DNA of 64,000 nucleotides. Source: Acidobacteriota bacterium (lineage in GTDB: Bacteria > Acidobacteriota > UBA6911 > JACQSX01). Where the stretch lies: NCBI GenBank assembly GCA_016211105.1, contig JACQSX010000033.1:124001-188000 (forward strand). The letters are read 5' to 3'. A program made the position numbers and the translations under genes. Below the pieces are notes generated by a model, which saw only the letters and a program-made list of their open reading frames with translations, was not told where the DNA came from and made no database searches. This document shows, piece after piece, positions 26,881-35,987 of this stretch. Numbering within the stretch: the first letter of the stretch is position 1; every line of letters starts with the position of its first letter.

Positions 26881-27407
26881 AGTTCTTTTTCAGTGAGGAC
26901 GGCTCCTTCCGACACGGTACTGTCGTGATCTTACCATCCCTCTCGTTTGCTTCTCGATCGCAGGGGAAAAGATCAACGCGCGTGAGGATGCCTAACGTGT
27001 TTGAAATTGGCATTAATCTTGCCCCTCCTTGAATTTCGAGGGCAAATATTTTCTCAGATTATTCAAATTTTTGAAAAGGCAATCGATAGGCCAAACTAAA
27101 CCTGAATACACCGGGAGCACAGTGGCCCCCGGTGTCGAGAGATTGGTAGGACTTTTGTTTTGCCTTAAGCATTCCGCAAGCCAATATTACCCAGGTCAAT
27201 GACAAATAGCCGTCCACACGTTAATTTTCGCGTGCATGGCATTTAATTGGCAATCTATCGGGCAATCAGGTGTGTTACACTTCGGTAAGAATTTACAGCA
27301 AGTAAAGGTAAAATTTACAACTTTCGATCTCAGCTAATAGGGACAAAGCTTAAAATTTTTAAAAATATCAATGGTCGGTTCCATTCGGATTGCAACAAGC
27401 GGAGTTT
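26881..27407. other. Long AT-richer divergent intergenic region
   Basis: This region separates nrdJ from the kinase-remnant gene. It is clearly richer in A and T than its surroundings, especially 27040-27390. An eight-base-pair hairpin ACACCGGG/CCCGGTGT lies at 27108-27135. I looked for a cobalamin riboswitch upstream of nrdJ and did not find its conserved B12-box. No open frame is convincing. It presumably holds both promoters. Confidence 0.5.
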
Positions 27408-28001
27408 ATGATGAAGATCAGGGGATTTCCTGTCAGGCTATCCCAATTGTCTCCTATCACGGTGACCGCGATAGGATTGCTGCTCGCCTTGGGGATTGGG
27501 CTTGTCGATGTCACAACCGGCGCCGAGCTATCTTTCTCAATATTTTACCTAATCCCCGTTTGCCTGGTAGTTTGGCTTGCCGGCAAAAAGCCCGGGGTTT
27601 TTATGTCTTCTGTCGCGGCCGCCATCTGGCTCTGGGCGGATATAGTGGGAGGAACCCTTTATACCAGCGCCCTCTTTCCCTACTGGAACGCCTTGGTAAG
27701 GCTCGGATTCTTTTTGATTGTCACTTATCTTTTGTTGGCTTTCAAGGACGCGCAGGAGCGCGAAAAGCTTGCCGTAGCCCAGGAACAGCGCCGCATGCTC
27801 CTGCTCCTGATGGACGAGATCTACAATCCGCTGACTGCGATCCTGGGCAATGTCTCCCTACTCAAAGACGAAGATCTCTCGCCTGCGGCCAGACTGTGCT
27901 TGGGCGAAATTCAGCAAGCGGCCCAAAAAATCGACTCCGTTTTAGTAAACCTCAAGAAACTGAGGTTGGCGAATTTGGGCTCCAGCGACCAGCCGAATTA
28001 A
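27408..28001 (+). CDS. Membrane protein with a degenerate histidine-kinase dimerisation domain
   Basis: A 197-residue protein. Residues about 10-115 form four likely membrane helices (ITVTAIGLLLALGIGLVDV; SIFYLIPVCLVVWLAG; VFMSSVAAAIWLWADIVGG; LVRLGFFLIVTYLLLAF), as in MASE/DUF4118-like sensor modules. A short coiled segment leads to MDEIYNPLTAILGNVSLLKD. This matches a HisKA box, normally HEIRNPLTAI, but the phospho-accepting His is replaced and the entire ATPase domain is absent. GGAG precedes paired ATGs at 27408 and 27411. It could be a truncated kinase or a non-catalytic dimerising regulator. Confidence 0.7.
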   Translation: MMKIRGFPVRLSQLSPITVTAIGLLLALGIGLVDVTTGAELSFSIFYLIPVCLVVWLAGKKPGVFMSSVAAAIWLWADIVGGTLYTSALFPYWNALVRLGFFLIVTYLLLAFKDAQEREKLAVAQEQRRMLLLLMDEIYNPLTAILGNVSLLKDEDLSPAARLCLGEIQQAAQKIDSVLVNLKKLRLANLGSSDQPN

Positions 28002-28026
28002 AAATTACCGGACTGTGCGAGGTGCG

Positions 28027-28584
28027 ATGATGGGCGTAGTACACATTAGAAAAATTCTATTGGTGATTGAAGACACACTCACGGAGAGTGGCAAAGAAGT
28101 CACGCCACCCTTGCGCAAGGCGGCTGCCCTGGCGGTCATTGCGAACCCATATGCGGGACGCTATATCGAGGACTTGTCTCTCTTGATCGAGGCTGGCGGG
28201 GAGCTGGGCGAGCTGCTCGGAACGCGCGCCGTGGAAGCGCTCGGCGCAAACCCAGTGCAAAGCTACGGGAAGGCGGCCATCGTGGGCTTTGCGGGAGAAC
28301 TGGAGCATTGCGCTGCCATCCTGCATCCAAAGCTGGGCAAGCCGTTCCGTGCGGCAGTCGGAGGCGGCGAGGCGATCATCCCCTCCAGCATCAAACGCGG
28401 CGGCCCGGGTACCAGCATCGACGTGCCACTGCACTTCAAGGATGACGTGTGGCGCTTTGCAAACTTTGACGCGATCGAGGTCCGTGTGCCTGACGCGCCC
28501 GGCCCTGAGGAGATCGTGGTCGCGGTCGCGGTCACCAACTTGGGCCGACCGCATCCCCGGGTAGGGGACCGGCGTGTCCTTTAA
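28027..28584 (+). CDS. DUF1185 (amino acid synthesis-like) family protein
   Basis: A 185-residue member of the family named amino acid synthesis protein (DUF1185), whose real biochemical role is unclear. Recognisable segments are HIRKILLVIEDTLTESG, AVIANPYAGRYIEDLS, GTRAVEALG, SYGKAAIVGFAGELEHCAAI and GTSIDVPLHFKDDVWRFANFD. GAGGTG precedes paired ATGs at 28027 and 28030; a GTG at 28015 is less likely. It starts 25 bases after the kinase remnant. Elsewhere the family often accompanies catabolic enzymes; that is recalled context, not shown here. Confidence 0.8.
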   Translation: MMGVVHIRKILLVIEDTLTESGKEVTPPLRKAAALAVIANPYAGRYIEDLSLLIEAGGELGELLGTRAVEALGANPVQSYGKAAIVGFAGELEHCAAILHPKLGKPFRAAVGGGEAIIPSSIKRGGPGTSIDVPLHFKDDVWRFANFDAIEVRVPDAPGPEEIVVAVAVTNLGRPHPRVGDRRVL

Positions 28585-28637
28585 CCTGGAATCCCAGTGC
28601 GTTTACTGTGTGAGATTCCCTTGGCGATATCGATACC

Positions 28638-28718
28638 GTAGAGACGTCCCGCCGGGGCGTCTCTACGGTAAAAATGTAGAAACTCCAGAGTAGAGACGCC
28701 CCGCCGGGGCGTCTCTAC
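28638..28718. repeat. Two tandem REP-like palindromes
   Basis: Two nearly identical 29-base palindromes, 28638-28666 and 28690-28718, are separated by 23 bases. Each has the arm GTAGAGACG, a centre CCCGCCGGGG and the complement CGTCTCTAC; they differ at one base. They share the GAGACG ends of the palindrome at 3269-3296. They lie between the DUF1185 gene and the end of the efflux operon and could act as bidirectional terminators. Confidence 0.75.
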
Positions 28719-28780
28719 TAGCCAACAAACGCCGATCTAGCAGCTTCCAGTAGCAATTCAAATCTCGGTAGAAATGGGGA

Positions 28781-29941
28781 CTAATCCAGACGCTTTTGAA
28801 ATCGCGCAGCGCTCAGTCCCAAAACGACGACTCCAAAAATTAACAGCGCGAACATCTGCGGCCAAAGCACGGCCGGTCCACTGCCCTTGAGGAAGATGCC
28901 GCGAAGAATCTCGATAAAATACCGTACCGGATTTGCGTAGGTCAGATATTGAACGGGCACCGGCATATTACGAATGGGAAACGCGAAGCCACTGAGCATA
29001 AAGGCGGGCATGAAGAAAAAGAACGACGCCATCATTGCCTGCTGCTGAGTCTGCGAAATCGTGGAGATAAAAAGACCCGCCCCCAATGTCGTCAAGAGAT
29101 ACAAAATGGAGCAACCCAGCAGCATGGGACCGGCGCCTCGGAATGGAATGTGAAACAAAAACAGCGCCACCACCGTCACCAGAGCCATATCCAGCAGCCC
29201 CACCAGGGCGAACGGCAATGTCTTGCCCAGGATCAATTCAATGGGACGAATGGGCGTCACCATCAGTTGTTCCATCGTGCCAATCTCTTTCTCGCGCACA
29301 ATCGCCATAGCAGTAAGAATCAGCGTCACTACCGCGATGATATTTGCGATTACGCCCGGCACATAGTAGTTGCGACTTCGTAGTTCGGGGTTGAACCAGA
29401 CACGGCTGCGGGGCACCAAGAGCGGAAGGTTCGTACGCGCCACGTCTGCGCTCAAACCGGTACGGCCAGCAAGCCGCGCCCTTTGTTGTTCCTCCAGCAC
29501 CTGACCGGCGTAACGGGCCACGACTTCGGTGGCGTAATTGGAGACAACCGATGCGGTATTGGAATTCGTGCCGCTGACCAAAATCTGCACTCCCGCTGGA
29601 CTGCCACGCCGGATGTCACGGGCAAAACCCGGGAGGATAGCCACAGCCGCCTGCACCTGCTCCCGATCCAACAACTGCTGCACTTGATCCTGACCAACTG
29701 GCGTGGCGATGACTTGGAAGTACCGCGATCCTTCAAACGCGGCCAGCAACCTGCGGCTCTCGGGGGTTTGGTCAAAATCCATCCAGGCAATCCGGCTACG
29801 TTCCACATCCAAATTGACGGCAAAGCCGAAAATGATCAGTTGCACAAGTGGAGGCAAAAACAAGAGCACACGCATTCGGGGCTCCCGCAATGCCTGGTAG
29901 AGTTCTTTTTTGATGATTTCTCGCAGTCTTTTGCGCATCAT
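28781..29941 (-). CDS. ABC-2 type efflux permease (second)
   Basis: A 386-residue inner-membrane permease of the YbhS/YbhR type. It has one N-terminal membrane helix (VLLFLPPLVQLIIFGFAVNL), a periplasmic domain of about 150 residues, then five or so membrane helices from about residue 180 (VPGVIANIIAVVTLILTAMA onward), with the family segment REKEIGTMEQLMVTPIRPIEL. The start is the first of two ATGs; an AGGATGATG directly follows the stop of the previous permease. A longer open frame upstream overlaps that gene and is not coding. It is last in the efflux operon. Confidence 0.88.
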   Translation of the reverse strand: MMRKRLREIIKKELYQALREPRMRVLLFLPPLVQLIIFGFAVNLDVERSRIAWMDFDQTPESRRLLAAFEGSRYFQVIATPVGQDQVQQLLDREQVQAAVAILPGFARDIRRGSPAGVQILVSGTNSNTASVVSNYATEVVARYAGQVLEEQQRARLAGRTGLSADVARTNLPLLVPRSRVWFNPELRSRNYYVPGVIANIIAVVTLILTAMAIVREKEIGTMEQLMVTPIRPIELILGKTLPFALVGLLDMALVTVVALFLFHIPFRGAGPMLLGCSILYLLTTLGAGLFISTISQTQQQAMMASFFFFMPAFMLSGFAFPIRNMPVPVQYLTYANPVRYFIEILRGIFLKGSGPAVLWPQMFALLIFGVVVLGLSAARFQKRLD

Positions 29942-29943
29942 CC

Positions 29944-31077
29944 TTAGGCCAGTTTTTGCTTCAGTTTTCTTGTGGCCAGCAGGAAAACGGTTCCCGCGTA
30001 ACCCAGCAGGAGTGCAACTTCCCCCCAAAGAACTTCGATGCCGATGCCCTTCAAAAAAATCCCTTTGACGATGGTGACAAAGTAGCGCGCCGGGACAATG
30101 TACGTGACGACCTGAATGATGGCGGGCATGTTTTCGATGGCGTAGACAAACCCGGAAAGCAAAAAAGCGGGCAGAAATGATGTAAGCATTCCCATCTGGT
30201 AAGCCTGCAACTGGGAGCGCGCCATGGCCGAGAGCAGGATTCCCCAGCAGAGGGCGCCAAACAGGAAAATACAGCCGGTAAACAACAAAAATATCGGATT
30301 CCCCCGCAGAGGGACTCGGAAAATAAGCACTCCTACACCGACGGCCACCAGCATGTCGATCAGCCCAATCACGAAGAAGGCCACCATTTTCCCCAGCACG
30401 AGTTCTGCGGATCTCAGCGGAGTGGACAACAACTGCTCCATGGTTCCCGCTTCCCACTCTCGCGCAATGGTAAGCGAAGTCAACAGCGACGCAATAATCA
30501 TCAAGATCACGGCGATCAACCCCGGAACAATGTAGTTTTTCGACTTCAATTCACTGTTGTACCAGACGCGCAACCGGGGTTCGATCGACGCGTCGAGGGC
30601 TCCCCCTCCCCCGCGGTCAAGCGCCGCCGATCGCAGTTCAAAGGCGTAGGTTTGCAACAGGGCCTCGGCATAACCCAGTGTGATGCTCGCCGTGTTTGAA
30701 TCACTCCCGTCAATGAGGAGTTGCACCTCGGCTTCGTTGCCAGACAAGAGTTTGCGCCCGTAATGCCGAGGAACGACCAGCGCGAGGAGACACTGATTAC
30801 GATCGATGCTGGCCTCAATCGTTCGGTATTCGCCGACCGAAGCTGAAATCTCGAAGAAGCGAGAGCCTCGGAATCGCTCGATCAACTCACGACTCTGAGG
30901 GCTTTGGTCGGCGTCATATACCAGAGTAGGAATACGATCGACATCGAGACTTAAGGCATAGCCAAATAGAAGGAGCATCACCAGAGGTACCGCCAGCGCC
31001 ATGATCAGGCTTCTAGGATCACGCACGATATGCAGAAATTCCTTTCGGGCCACTGCCCGTGTCCGCCGATAGTTCAC
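29944..31077 (-). CDS. ABC-2 type efflux permease (first)
   Basis: A 377-residue paralogue of the following permease with the same plan: an N-terminal helix (SLIMALAVPLVMLLLFGYAL), a large periplasmic domain (VYDADQSPQSRELIERFRGS), and a C-terminal membrane bundle with REWEAGTMEQLLSTPLRSAEL. Its ATG overlaps the stop of the upstream ATPase gene in an ATGA. The two permeases probably form a heterodimer served by the two ATPases. Confidence 0.88.
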   Translation of the reverse strand: MNYRRTRAVARKEFLHIVRDPRSLIMALAVPLVMLLLFGYALSLDVDRIPTLVYDADQSPQSRELIERFRGSRFFEISASVGEYRTIEASIDRNQCLLALVVPRHYGRKLLSGNEAEVQLLIDGSDSNTASITLGYAEALLQTYAFELRSAALDRGGGGALDASIEPRLRVWYNSELKSKNYIVPGLIAVILMIIASLLTSLTIAREWEAGTMEQLLSTPLRSAELVLGKMVAFFVIGLIDMLVAVGVGVLIFRVPLRGNPIFLLFTGCIFLFGALCWGILLSAMARSQLQAYQMGMLTSFLPAFLLSGFVYAIENMPAIIQVVTYIVPARYFVTIVKGIFLKGIGIEVLWGEVALLLGYAGTVFLLATRKLKQKLA

Positions 31078-32030
31078 GCCCGCTTCCTCTCCTCTTGCTC
31101 GATCATGGCAACAAATACATCCTCCATGGAGGGAGGGATCTCTTCCAGCCGCTGAACGACGACTCCCTGGCGTTGGAGGGCTTGCCGGATCCGAGGCGCC
31201 GCGTCGGCCGGATCTTCCACGGTTACATGAAGCCCGCCGCCAAACACTGCCACGTCTGAAATCCCTCGCTCCCCTACCAGCGCCTTCATGCTCTCCAAGG
31301 GAGCCGATGAATCCAGGTGCATTAAATGATGCGATCGGAGAGATTCCCTCAAGGCGGCGGGCGCGCCCAGGGCGATAATTTTCCCACGGTACATCAGCGC
31401 CAACCGAGCGCAGTACTCCGCTTCATCCATATAGTGCGTGGAAACGAAAATCGTGCGCCCCTCCTCAGAAAGTTGATAAATCAGGTCCCAGAAGACGCGC
31501 CTGGCAATCGGGTCCACACCTGAAGTGGGCTCGTCCAGGAACAAAATGGGAGGCCGATGTAAAATGGCACAGCCGAGCGCCAGTCGTTGCTTCCACCCTC
31601 CCGCAAGCAGGCGCGTCAAAGTTTGCCGTTTCTCCTCCAATCCGGCCATGCGCAGGACATATTCTTTCCGTTCTTCGCGAAGCCCCTCCGCAACGCCATA
31701 GACACCGCCGAAGAAGTCGATGTTCTCCTCCACGGTTAAGTCGTCATAGAGTGAGAACTTTTGCGACATATACCCAATATGCTTCTTCACCATCTCGGCC
31801 TGGGTGCCTACATCGTAACCGCTGACTTGAGCTCGCCCGGCGGAGGGAGAGAGAAGACCACAGAGAATTCGAATGGTGGTGGATTTGCCTGCCCCGTTTG
31901 GACCCAGGAAGCCAAAAATTTCTCCTCTGCCAACGGTAAAGGAAATATCGTCAACCGCCATAAAGCTGCCGAACCTCTTGACCAGATTTTCCACCTCCAC
32001 GGCTGGGAAAGACTCTTGGTACGGGGGCAT
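31074..32030 (-). CDS. ABC transporter ATP-binding protein (second)
   Basis: A 318-residue ATPase with Walker A GPNGAGKST, Q-loop YMSQKFSLYDDLTV, signature LAGGWKQRLALG and Walker B ILFLDEPTSGVD, then a C-terminal regulatory segment of about 90 residues as in DrrA/YbhF halves. The start is two bases after the stop of the preceding ATPase. It corresponds to one half of the fused YbhF protein. Confidence 0.9.
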   Translation of the reverse strand: MPPYQESFPAVEVENLVKRFGSFMAVDDISFTVGRGEIFGFLGPNGAGKSTTIRILCGLLSPSAGRAQVSGYDVGTQAEMVKKHIGYMSQKFSLYDDLTVEENIDFFGGVYGVAEGLREERKEYVLRMAGLEEKRQTLTRLLAGGWKQRLALGCAILHRPPILFLDEPTSGVDPIARRVFWDLIYQLSEEGRTIFVSTHYMDEAEYCARLALMYRGKIIALGAPAALRESLRSHHLMHLDSSAPLESMKALVGERGISDVAVFGGGLHVTVEDPADAAPRIRQALQRQGVVVQRLEEIPPSMEDVFVAMIEQEERKRA

Positions 32031-32032
32031 GG

Positions 32033-32986
32033 TCAGCCGGCTTTCTCAATCAACGCGATAAAGACGTCTTCCACGGAGGGCACGATGGACCGAAACACAC
32101 TGGGGCCCAGCCCATTCGCAGCAAGAGCGTCCTGAACAATTTCGGCAGAGGTGCGTGAAGGCGACAGAAAAACGTGGAGGGTCTCACCCGAAGGCGCGAC
32201 GTTTGCCACACCCTCTAAATCTCGGAGAAAAGCTCTCGCTGCCCGCAGGTCACGACATCGCACCTCATAGCAGAGCTCTTCCATCCGCTTCTTGAGCGCC
32301 TCGGGAGAATCGCACTCGATTAAACGTCCTCGGTGCATCAAGCCAATCCGGTTACACCGCTCTGCCTCATCCAGGTAAGCCGTGGTCATAAAAATAGTCA
32401 CCCCTTCCTTGACGAGTTGATAGAGGATGGTCCAGAAGTCGCGGCGCGATACCGGATCCACGCCGGTCGTCGGCTCATCCAGGAAGAGAATCTTGGGGTG
32501 GTGCAGAAGCGTACACATGAGCGCCAGTTTCTGCTTCATTCCACCGGAGAGCTGTTGGGCCGGCCTTTTCCGAAAGGGTTCCATTCGGGTCATTTTCAGG
32601 AGGCGCGCCATCAAATCGCGCCGTTCGGCGCCCATGATACCGAACAGATCCGCGTAGAAAAGCATGTTCTCATCGACGGTCAAATCCCCATAAAGCGCAA
32701 AGCGCTGGGCCATGTATCCGATCTGATCTTTCACTGCGTCGGCATCGCGTGCTATATCGAAGCCCGCCACCCAGCCCCAGCCGTCGGTGGGATCCAATAG
32801 ACCGCACAGCAATCTCAAAGTAGTCGTTTTTCCCGCGCCATCGGGACCGACCAAACCAAAAATTTCTCCACGGAAGACTTCCAGGCAAAGTCGGTCCACG
32901 GCGGTCAGCGCGCCGAACCGGCGGGTCAAATTCTTCGTCTGGATGGCCAAGGAATCCTTCAAAGTCATCTCGATACCGTACGACAC
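32033..32986 (-). CDS. ABC transporter ATP-binding protein (first)
   Basis: A 317-residue ATPase with Walker A GPDGAGKTT, Q-loop YMAQRFALYGDLTV, signature LSGGMKQKLALM and Walker B ILFLDEPTTGVD. The GTG at 32986 is preferred over an ATG six codons later because AGGAG lies six bases before it, inside the last codons of the upstream gene. It is a close paralogue of the next ATPase, so two single ATPases replace the fused double ATPase found in enterobacteria. Confidence 0.9.
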   Translation of the reverse strand: MSYGIEMTLKDSLAIQTKNLTRRFGALTAVDRLCLEVFRGEIFGLVGPDGAGKTTTLRLLCGLLDPTDGWGWVAGFDIARDADAVKDQIGYMAQRFALYGDLTVDENMLFYADLFGIMGAERRDLMARLLKMTRMEPFRKRPAQQLSGGMKQKLALMCTLLHHPKILFLDEPTTGVDPVSRRDFWTILYQLVKEGVTIFMTTAYLDEAERCNRIGLMHRGRLIECDSPEALKKRMEELCYEVRCRDLRAARAFLRDLEGVANVAPSGETLHVFLSPSRTSAEIVQDALAANGLGPSVFRSIVPSVEDVFIALIEKAG

Positions 32987-32987
32987 T

Positions 32988-34172
32988 CTATTCTCCTAAG
33001 ACAATTTTCGCATCGACCGGCATGTTTAACTTTAATTCGTGCTCTGGATTAGCAACCTCGATCTTAACGCGATACACGAGTTTGACCCGTTCTTCCGGCG
33101 TTTGAATCTGTTTGGGTGTGAACTCGGCCTGAGACGAGATGAATGCGATGCGACCATGGTAAATCTTCCCTGGAAAAGAATCGGTCGTGACCAAGACTCG
33201 CCCCCCCAACTTGACTCGTCCCAGGTCTGTCTCATTGACGTAACCCCGAACCCAGGGATGGTCCAAGTCGCCCACAGTCAGCACCGTAGTCCCTGCAGCA
33301 AGCACCTCACCCACCTCCGCGGCTTTGACCAGAACCATGCCATCGATGGGAGAGACCGCGATTGTGTCTTTCAGTTGCGACTCAATCACCGCCAATTCGG
33401 CCCGAGCGCGGTTAATTTCCGCTCGCCTGGTTTCAATTTCCTGCTCCCTTCTTTTCAGTTCCAACCGGAGCGACTCCGCCAGCTTGAGGCCCGCACGCGT
33501 GCGGGATACTTCGGCTCTCGCCGCTTCTACTTGTTCCTTTCGCGGACCTTCTACCAGCAATGCCAACTGCTCTTCCGCTTGTTTCAACAAGGCAACCGCG
33601 GCTTGATGGCGCATCTTAAATTGGTCGTATTGAGAAGTGGAGATATCCTCGGTTTTATAGAGAGTTTGAGCCCGTTCCCAGTCCGCCTTTGCCACTTCAT
33701 ATTCGGTGCGGGCGCGATCGACCACCGCCCGCGCCTGTTCCACTTCCTGAGCCCGGGAGCCGGCCAGCAAATCGCGCAACCGAGCTTCCGCCTGCTCTAT
33801 CTCGGCCGTCCGCTGTGCAAGCTGGCCCTCGAGAGTTTCCCTTTGGTATTCAATGGCGGTACGAAGCTGGGTCAACTGGGACTCGGCAGACATCAGCGAG
33901 GCGCGGGCACGATCACGCTGCTGCAGCATTTGATCTTGGTCCAGCCGCGCCAACGTCATATCCGTCTTGACTGCGTCTCCCTCACCCACCGCCAGCTCGA
34001 CCAGTCTGCCAGGAACTTTAAACGCGATTCTTGCTTCTGTGAGCTCTATATTCCCTGAAATAGAAATCGTGTTTTCGCCTTCTCGGCCCAAACGCCTGAG
34101 AGAGACCAAGCCCCCAATCACGGCGACAACGAGAAGTACAACGACAGCGAAATGCTTGCGACTCAATTTCAT
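32988..34172 (-). CDS. HlyD-family membrane fusion protein
   Basis: A 394-residue periplasmic adaptor. It has an N-terminal membrane anchor (HFAVVVLLVVAVIGGLVSL), a lipoyl-like half (RIAFKVPGRLVELAVGEGDAV), a long helical hairpin of about 180 residues rich in E, R, Q and A, the second half (INRARAELAVIESQLKDTIAVSPIDGMVLV) and a C-terminal beta-barrel (VRGYVNETDLGRVKLG). The ATG at 34172 follows GGAGGG; a TTG further upstream extends the frame without a ribosome binding site. It bridges the permeases and the outer-membrane channel. Confidence 0.9.
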   Translation of the reverse strand: MKLSRKHFAVVVLLVVAVIGGLVSLRRLGREGENTISISGNIELTEARIAFKVPGRLVELAVGEGDAVKTDMTLARLDQDQMLQQRDRARASLMSAESQLTQLRTAIEYQRETLEGQLAQRTAEIEQAEARLRDLLAGSRAQEVEQARAVVDRARTEYEVAKADWERAQTLYKTEDISTSQYDQFKMRHQAAVALLKQAEEQLALLVEGPRKEQVEAARAEVSRTRAGLKLAESLRLELKRREQEIETRRAEINRARAELAVIESQLKDTIAVSPIDGMVLVKAAEVGEVLAAGTTVLTVGDLDHPWVRGYVNETDLGRVKLGGRVLVTTDSFPGKIYHGRIAFISSQAEFTPKQIQTPEERVKLVYRVKIEVANPEHELKLNMPVDAKIVLGE

Positions 34173-34315
34173 CAATACGGACCCTCCGATGTCTTGCGAT
34201 GTGGCAGGCAATCGTACGATCGTTCACAATCCCTTATTGCTACGAGGGCAGCGAGTGTGGCTTTTCGCGCTGACTCAAAAACCAAAAGCGGTTTCACTTC
34301 GTCGGCCCTTTCAAT

Positions 34316-35698
34316 TCAACGAATGATGCGCCGAATCACACCCATGGCTTCGCCCAGGCTGATCCGTGCCAGGTTATAACTGAACAAAGCGGCAATCCGA
34401 TTGTCGGTCGCTCGCTCCAACCGCGTCTGGGCATCAGCAACCTCAACACTGCTTGTCATTCCAGCCTGGTAGCGCCGACGCGCTTGGGCCAGCTCTTGCT
34501 GCGACAATTGCAGTCCCTCCTCGGCTACTTTCACCTGCTCCTCGGCAGAACGCAAATTGTCCAGCGCCAGTAGAATCTCCAACTTGATTTGACGCTGTAA
34601 ATCTTTGGTCTTGATGCGTTCCTGTGCCAGTTGAGAAAGACTCTCCGCGCGCCTTGCGTCACGGCGTCCCCCATCGTAGAGCGGGACACGCAGAGAGACG
34701 CCATAGGTCCGTGTCGGGCTGGCGTGGTCAAGGCTCGAACCGATCGTCCCGTAGTCGGCAAAGCCGACAATCGAGGGGACACGCTCCATTTTGATAGCGC
34801 TGTAAGCCAACCTGGCATTTTCCTCCCGCTGCCCTTGGGCTTTCAAATCTGCGCGTGACTGCAAAGCGATGGTCGTTGCCTCCGACGCAAGCGTTTCAAC
34901 CCGGTCATAGGTCAACTTGTCGGTAAGTTGAATCTGAACGTCCAGATCCAGCCCAATCCCTTTCGCCAGTTGGAGATGTGACTGCCGACGCTCACTTTCC
35001 ACTATCAGGAGGCGCTGTCGCTCATTCAATAGCTGTACCTGGGCCCGCGTAACCTCAATTGCTGTGCCTGTACCGGCATTCTTCTGATCGCTGGCAAGCT
35101 TCAAAAGGGTTTCGGCTAACGCGACATTGGCCTGAACCGCGCCCACCCGCGCTTCCGCCCGGAGCGCACTCACATACAACCGTGCAACCTGTGCCGCTAC
35201 CCCATCCTGGACATTCTCGACTTCCGTTTCGGCCACCCTGACACCGATCCGCGCCGCCTGGAAGCGCCGAATGGAACTGAAATCGAAAATGCTTTGGCTG
35301 ACCGTAAGGCGAGCGTCGAAGACATCAAAGGGACCGACGATTTCAGGGAACCTGAACCCAGGAATTGGAGTGGCGATGCGGATTCCAAATGCCGCCAAAT
35401 TCCGCGTCAGATTTTGCTGCAAAACCGAGGATTCGAAGTTTGGCAACAGGGGAGCGCGGGATTGAGCCAGACGATCTCGCGTCTGTCGAACCAATTCGTT
35501 GGCCAGTTGAACTTGCGCATTCCCCTCGGGCGCCAGTGCAAGGTCAACCGCCTGTTTTAGGCTAAGTTGCAACGCGGTTTGACGATCCGCGGGCTGGCCC
35601 AAAGTCGGATCGGCTGTGGAAGTGTCGGCCCTCGATTTTGTGAACATCAATACCGGTATCAGGCATGCGAACACGAGCCTTACAGTGACTTTGCTCAT
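34316..35698 (-). CDS. TolC-family outer-membrane efflux channel
   Basis: A 460-residue outer-membrane efflux protein with a signal peptide (KVTVRLVFACLIPVLMFTKSRA) and the internally duplicated helical plan of TolC. LSLKQAVDLAL and RLTVSQSIFDFSSIRRFQAA mark the first repeat; YGVSLRVPLYDGGRRDARRAE and the terminal RRRYQAGMTSSVEVADAQTRL mark the second. GGGAGG precedes the ATG. It is first in the six-gene efflux operon; 143 bases separate it from the fusion protein. Confidence 0.9.
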   Translation of the reverse strand: MSKVTVRLVFACLIPVLMFTKSRADTSTADPTLGQPADRQTALQLSLKQAVDLALAPEGNAQVQLANELVRQTRDRLAQSRAPLLPNFESSVLQQNLTRNLAAFGIRIATPIPGFRFPEIVGPFDVFDARLTVSQSIFDFSSIRRFQAARIGVRVAETEVENVQDGVAAQVARLYVSALRAEARVGAVQANVALAETLLKLASDQKNAGTGTAIEVTRAQVQLLNERQRLLIVESERRQSHLQLAKGIGLDLDVQIQLTDKLTYDRVETLASEATTIALQSRADLKAQGQREENARLAYSAIKMERVPSIVGFADYGTIGSSLDHASPTRTYGVSLRVPLYDGGRRDARRAESLSQLAQERIKTKDLQRQIKLEILLALDNLRSAEEQVKVAEEGLQLSQQELAQARRRYQAGMTSSVEVADAQTRLERATDNRIAALFSYNLARISLGEAMGVIRRIIR

Positions 35699-35750
35699 AG
35701 ATCCTAAACCTCCCCAGCGTTTGGCGGCTTGTCAGCCATCCTCTTACCAA

Positions 35751-35987
35751 CTCGATTCATAAATACGATAACGTTGGTTGCGAGCCAAGCCCTCATCATT
35801 AAACTATCGAATGCAAGAGCGCAGGATACGGCTCAACCCCGACAGTGCCTGCGGCAAAATTCGCACGTACGGCAACAACATCAATGGCGATTGCTCTTCG
35901 GCCCCTGCAAACCAGTGATTCTAACTTTGCAAGGCGCGCGTTGCCAGGTTTGTTAACATACCGCCATCTGAATCGAGGTACTTAGGT
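35751..35987. mobile_element. MITE-like element 2, related to that at 7164
   Basis: The left end (35751-35784, CTCGATTCATAAATACGATA onward) matches the end of element 1 over 34 bases with one difference. The right end (35969-35987) retains only the outermost 19 bases in inverted orientation (complement of CTAAGTACCTCGATTCA). The outermost ten bases are missing on the left. The interior is unrelated to element 1. The right end runs into the GT39 gene: its GAGGT and the following GTG act as ribosome binding site and start codon. Confidence 0.65.

Noticed and set aside
26881-27060. Possible cobalamin riboswitch upstream of the B12-dependent ribonucleotide reductase
   Set aside because: I read the minus strand leader and found no B12-box-like core or the expected long structured arrangement.
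28638-28718. Two tandem palindromes as a minimal CRISPR array
   Set aside because: The units are perfect palindromes with a single 23-base spacer, there are no cas genes, and a related palindrome occurs singly elsewhere. REP-like repeats fit better.
29942-30457. A long N-terminal extension of the second efflux permease
   Set aside because: It overlaps the first permease gene in a different frame and reads as low-complexity sequence. The ATG pair at 29941 matches the family start.
33039-34058. A 339-codon open frame on the plus strand inside the membrane fusion protein gene
   Set aside because: It is antisense to a clear HlyD-family gene, has no ribosome binding site, and shows no recognisable domain.
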